Source: Amylostereum areolatum (lineage: Eukaryota; Basidiomycota; Agaricomycetes; Russulales; Stereaceae). From it: a DNA stretch of 64,000 nt. The translations under genes and the position numbers were made by a program. The notes under the pieces were generated by a model. It was not told the origin of the DNA, ran no database searches, and worked only from the letters and a program-made list of their open reading frames with translations. The DNA lies in contig SAXG01000001.1 in assembly GCA_012932865.1 (NCBI GenBank), forward strand, positions 2,221,693-2,285,692, read 5' to 3'. Positions within the stretch are counted from its first letter, which is position 1. The number at the start of each line of letters is the position of its first letter. Positions 61,922-64,000 of this stretch are shown piece after piece.

Positions 61922-63929
61922 TCACTTGGCATAGATATTATCTGGGGATATCATCCGCGCCGTGGCCACGATTCTGAAGTTCATTGGGACAACTGTATGT
62001 CTATAAAACACCAAGAACGTCAGCACCGGTCCGACTAAACAAGAAAGGTCCACGGCTCACTCGTAGTAGGTCTGCACGTCGTGTCCGTCCATGACCAAGA
62101 CATCACCCTGGCCAAGCGTCAGTAAGCCACGACTGAGTGACATAGTAGAACGCACATACGTGCTTGAGCGCAATAGTCAGCGCCGTCTTTCGTAACGCAG
62201 GCGATGTCGCGTGTTGAGGATGCAGTCTGAAGTGCATGAGCGCAACGGAGCCCAAGGAGAGTGATGCTACGACAGGCCCTAGCCCACGTTCGCTGTCGCT
62301 GTGGAACTGGTGGACCCCGATGGAAAAACTTAGCGAATGAAACCAGAGAGGAATGTATCAGGAAGACTCACGGCCATCTTTTGGCGCTCCATATAAGCTG
62401 CGCTTAGCACCTCATTGAAAGGTATTTTGCGGCCAAGGGCGTGGCGGATGCGACGTTTCATGAGCCTGAGCGCGTGTCTTACGGCTGAAGGCCCGTCTTC
62501 GAGAGGTACTGTGCGACCTGCACCTCCAACGTACTGATACGGATACATCAATGATCGTAAAATAACTCCGAGAGAAAATACGCCAACTTTGTAAGGCGCA
62601 CCAGCTGAAGAACGAGATCAGCGGGTAGAGCGAAGACGGAAGGCGAATTGACGTACTGTTTTGCGAGAAGTAATTGGTTAAAAGCTCGCCGCGACCTAGC
62701 AGGACATGATTAGGAGGGTCACGCGCTATACCCACCAAATAACGTACAACGATGCTGATGCATAGACATCAGAATCGGGTTAGCTAACTGATCACGGGGG
62801 AAAACGCACAGCTCTCATGGGCCACCTTCGGAAGTCGATCTCCCCTTTGTTCGCCATCTCCTGGTACTCGGAGAAGATACCATTGGCTTTTCCATTCGTA
62901 AGAACACTCCCGGGTATGATGTGAATCTTGCCCCGGTTGTGAGGTAGGGTGAATGTTTGAACCATCAACCGCCTATTTTCACCATCCTCCTTGAAAGTGA
63001 TGAATCTTGTCGGCTCAGCCCAAATGCCTGTCCAAGGGTCGGCTCAGGAAAAGCGTGAGGGTTTGGGTCCAACATACCTGATCCGCGAGTAATCGTGTGG
63101 TCATAGAAGTCCAGCTTCGAGAGTTGCGTCCAGAATTGTTTGTGATCGCGTATCATCCCAGTCACGCGGTGAACAGCCTGAATCAAGTTATTTGATCGGT
63201 TGACGTTCTATGCGCAGAGAGACAAAGTCAACTCACGCGGCAGCCTTTGCATTCCCAACAGTCCCACCTCGCCCTGCATGTTCCATAAGCCCAATGTTCT
63301 GAGAAAAATGACGGACGGGTGTACCTGCTCGAGAGCCGACCGCACTTCCGACAATACATGCCCCTAGCGAATTGACGTGTCGTGACGACACCCCCGACGG
63401 AGTGACTAGGAGGCGGCGACGGCAAGAGTTTATCAGTGGTACAAGGATGGCCCTTGCGCACGGGTGCAGTGTCCAAGAACCGACGACTGTACTCGAGGTC
63501 CGAGGTGGGCATCTTCCCCTCGTGAATCCAGAAGGAAGGACACTTGGGCGTCAAACACATCCATCCGATTTCATACACCTGTATAGACGTTCTACAACAG
63601 CGGTCGCATCTCTGTTCGTTTGGCAAGGCAGAGAAGGGCCTAGAGGATACGGTGAGAATGGTCTCCGGTACAAAAAGGTTGGGTGATCACGTACAAGAAT
63701 ACTTCGCCTGTTTCTTCGTTCTTCACCACGGCGGGAGATGCTTCACCTTGACTCTGAGGACCGACGGTGCCTTTACCGGTCATCAGTTACTATCAGGGAA
63801 AGCGAAACACCGATTTGAGGACACACCCTTACTTTGAGGCCGCATACACCACCAAGGGTCGCCTTGTTCTTCGCACCACTGGAAGGCAAACTTGAACCGG
63901 AACGACCTTGCTCCCATTCTCTTCCACAT
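61922..63929 (-). CDS. AlkB-like 2-oxoglutarate/Fe(II) dioxygenase with N-terminal zinc-binding region
   Basis: Eleven exons: 63929..63833, 63770..63695, 63639..63325, 63273..63237, 63177..63078, 63027..62810, 62754..62657, 62604..62372, 62306..62160, 62107..62061 and 62000..61922; about 481 residues. The N-terminal part has paired cysteines (CDRCC, CLTPKC, YCRKCGRL, DCWECKGC), a likely zinc platform. The dioxygenase core gives RGELLTNYFSQN, YQYVGG, FNEVLSAAYMERQKMAFHSDSE with the HxD iron ligands, SLSLGSVALMHFR, GDVLVMDGHDVQTYYEH with the distal His, and FRIVATAR with the arginines that bind 2-oxoglutarate. AlkB homologues demethylate nucleic acids or proteins; the substrate is unknown. Exon 7 has one base too many at its 5' end. 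An upstream exon beyond 64000 cannot be excluded. Confidence 0.85.
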
Positions 63930-64000
63930 GCTGACACTCCGCTACAATCATGGAGCCCGTCAACTTGGATCCAAGGTAGCACGAGTAAAGCAACCTACCC

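Overview
The window is nuclear DNA of a filamentous basidiomycete, most likely an Agaricomycete. Genes are GC-rich and cut by many short introns (about 45-80 nt) with GTGCGT/GTRNGT-type donors, and the gene set (Ppg1, Toa1, Tsr1, Cwc24, Vma16, Arl3/ARFRP1, LYAR, TA-target DDE transposon) is fungal. There are no operons; functions of neighbours are unrelated. All coordinates come from manual exon tracing with phase checking.

Layout. 1-8.7 kb: 3' end of a Cwc24/RNF113 splicing factor, a long gene-poor GC-rich stretch and a C2H2 regulator. 8.7-22.7 kb: Ppg1 phosphatase, a tail-anchored CRAL-TRIO protein, a small unknown protein, an FAD monooxygenase, a BTB protein, TFIIA large subunit (Toa1) and a CLC chloride channel. 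24.3-31.4 kb: an orphan gene, Tsr1, a mitochondrial carrier and a small unknown protein. 31.4-35.7 kb is nearly gene-free. 35.7-39.7 kb: two head-to-head paralogous NADH-pyrophosphatase NUDIX genes. 39.8-44.1 kb: a nest of TA-flanked transposable elements with one intact 894-residue transposase. 44.4-50.8 kb: a LYAR-like protein, an intron-containing tRNA-Ala(CGC), an unknown protein, then Arl3 and Vma16 diverging from a 96-bp promoter, and a CUE protein. 52.7-64 kb: a pyridoxamine-oxidase-fold protein, a secreted GH27 alpha-galactosidase, several orphan genes, a 279-bp MITE and an AlkB-like dioxygenase.

The most striking general signal is that about 17 conserved exons read only if one extra base is skipped. 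Nearly all breaks are +1, and several fall exactly on in-frame TGA codons. They are clustered at 16.9-30.3 kb and 47-62.8 kb, while neighbouring genes of similar total length are perfectly open. Consensus indel error is the simplest reading, but it needs reads or RNA to settle. The most interesting biology is the nested transposon: an inner autonomous element and a MITE sit side by side at the central TA of a hairpin inside an outer non-autonomous element whose termini resemble those of the inner one. Others are the divergent NUDIX pair with a GC-AG first intron in one copy, an 8-nt microexon in the LYAR gene, and an alpha-galactosidase whose nucleophile segment cannot be found.
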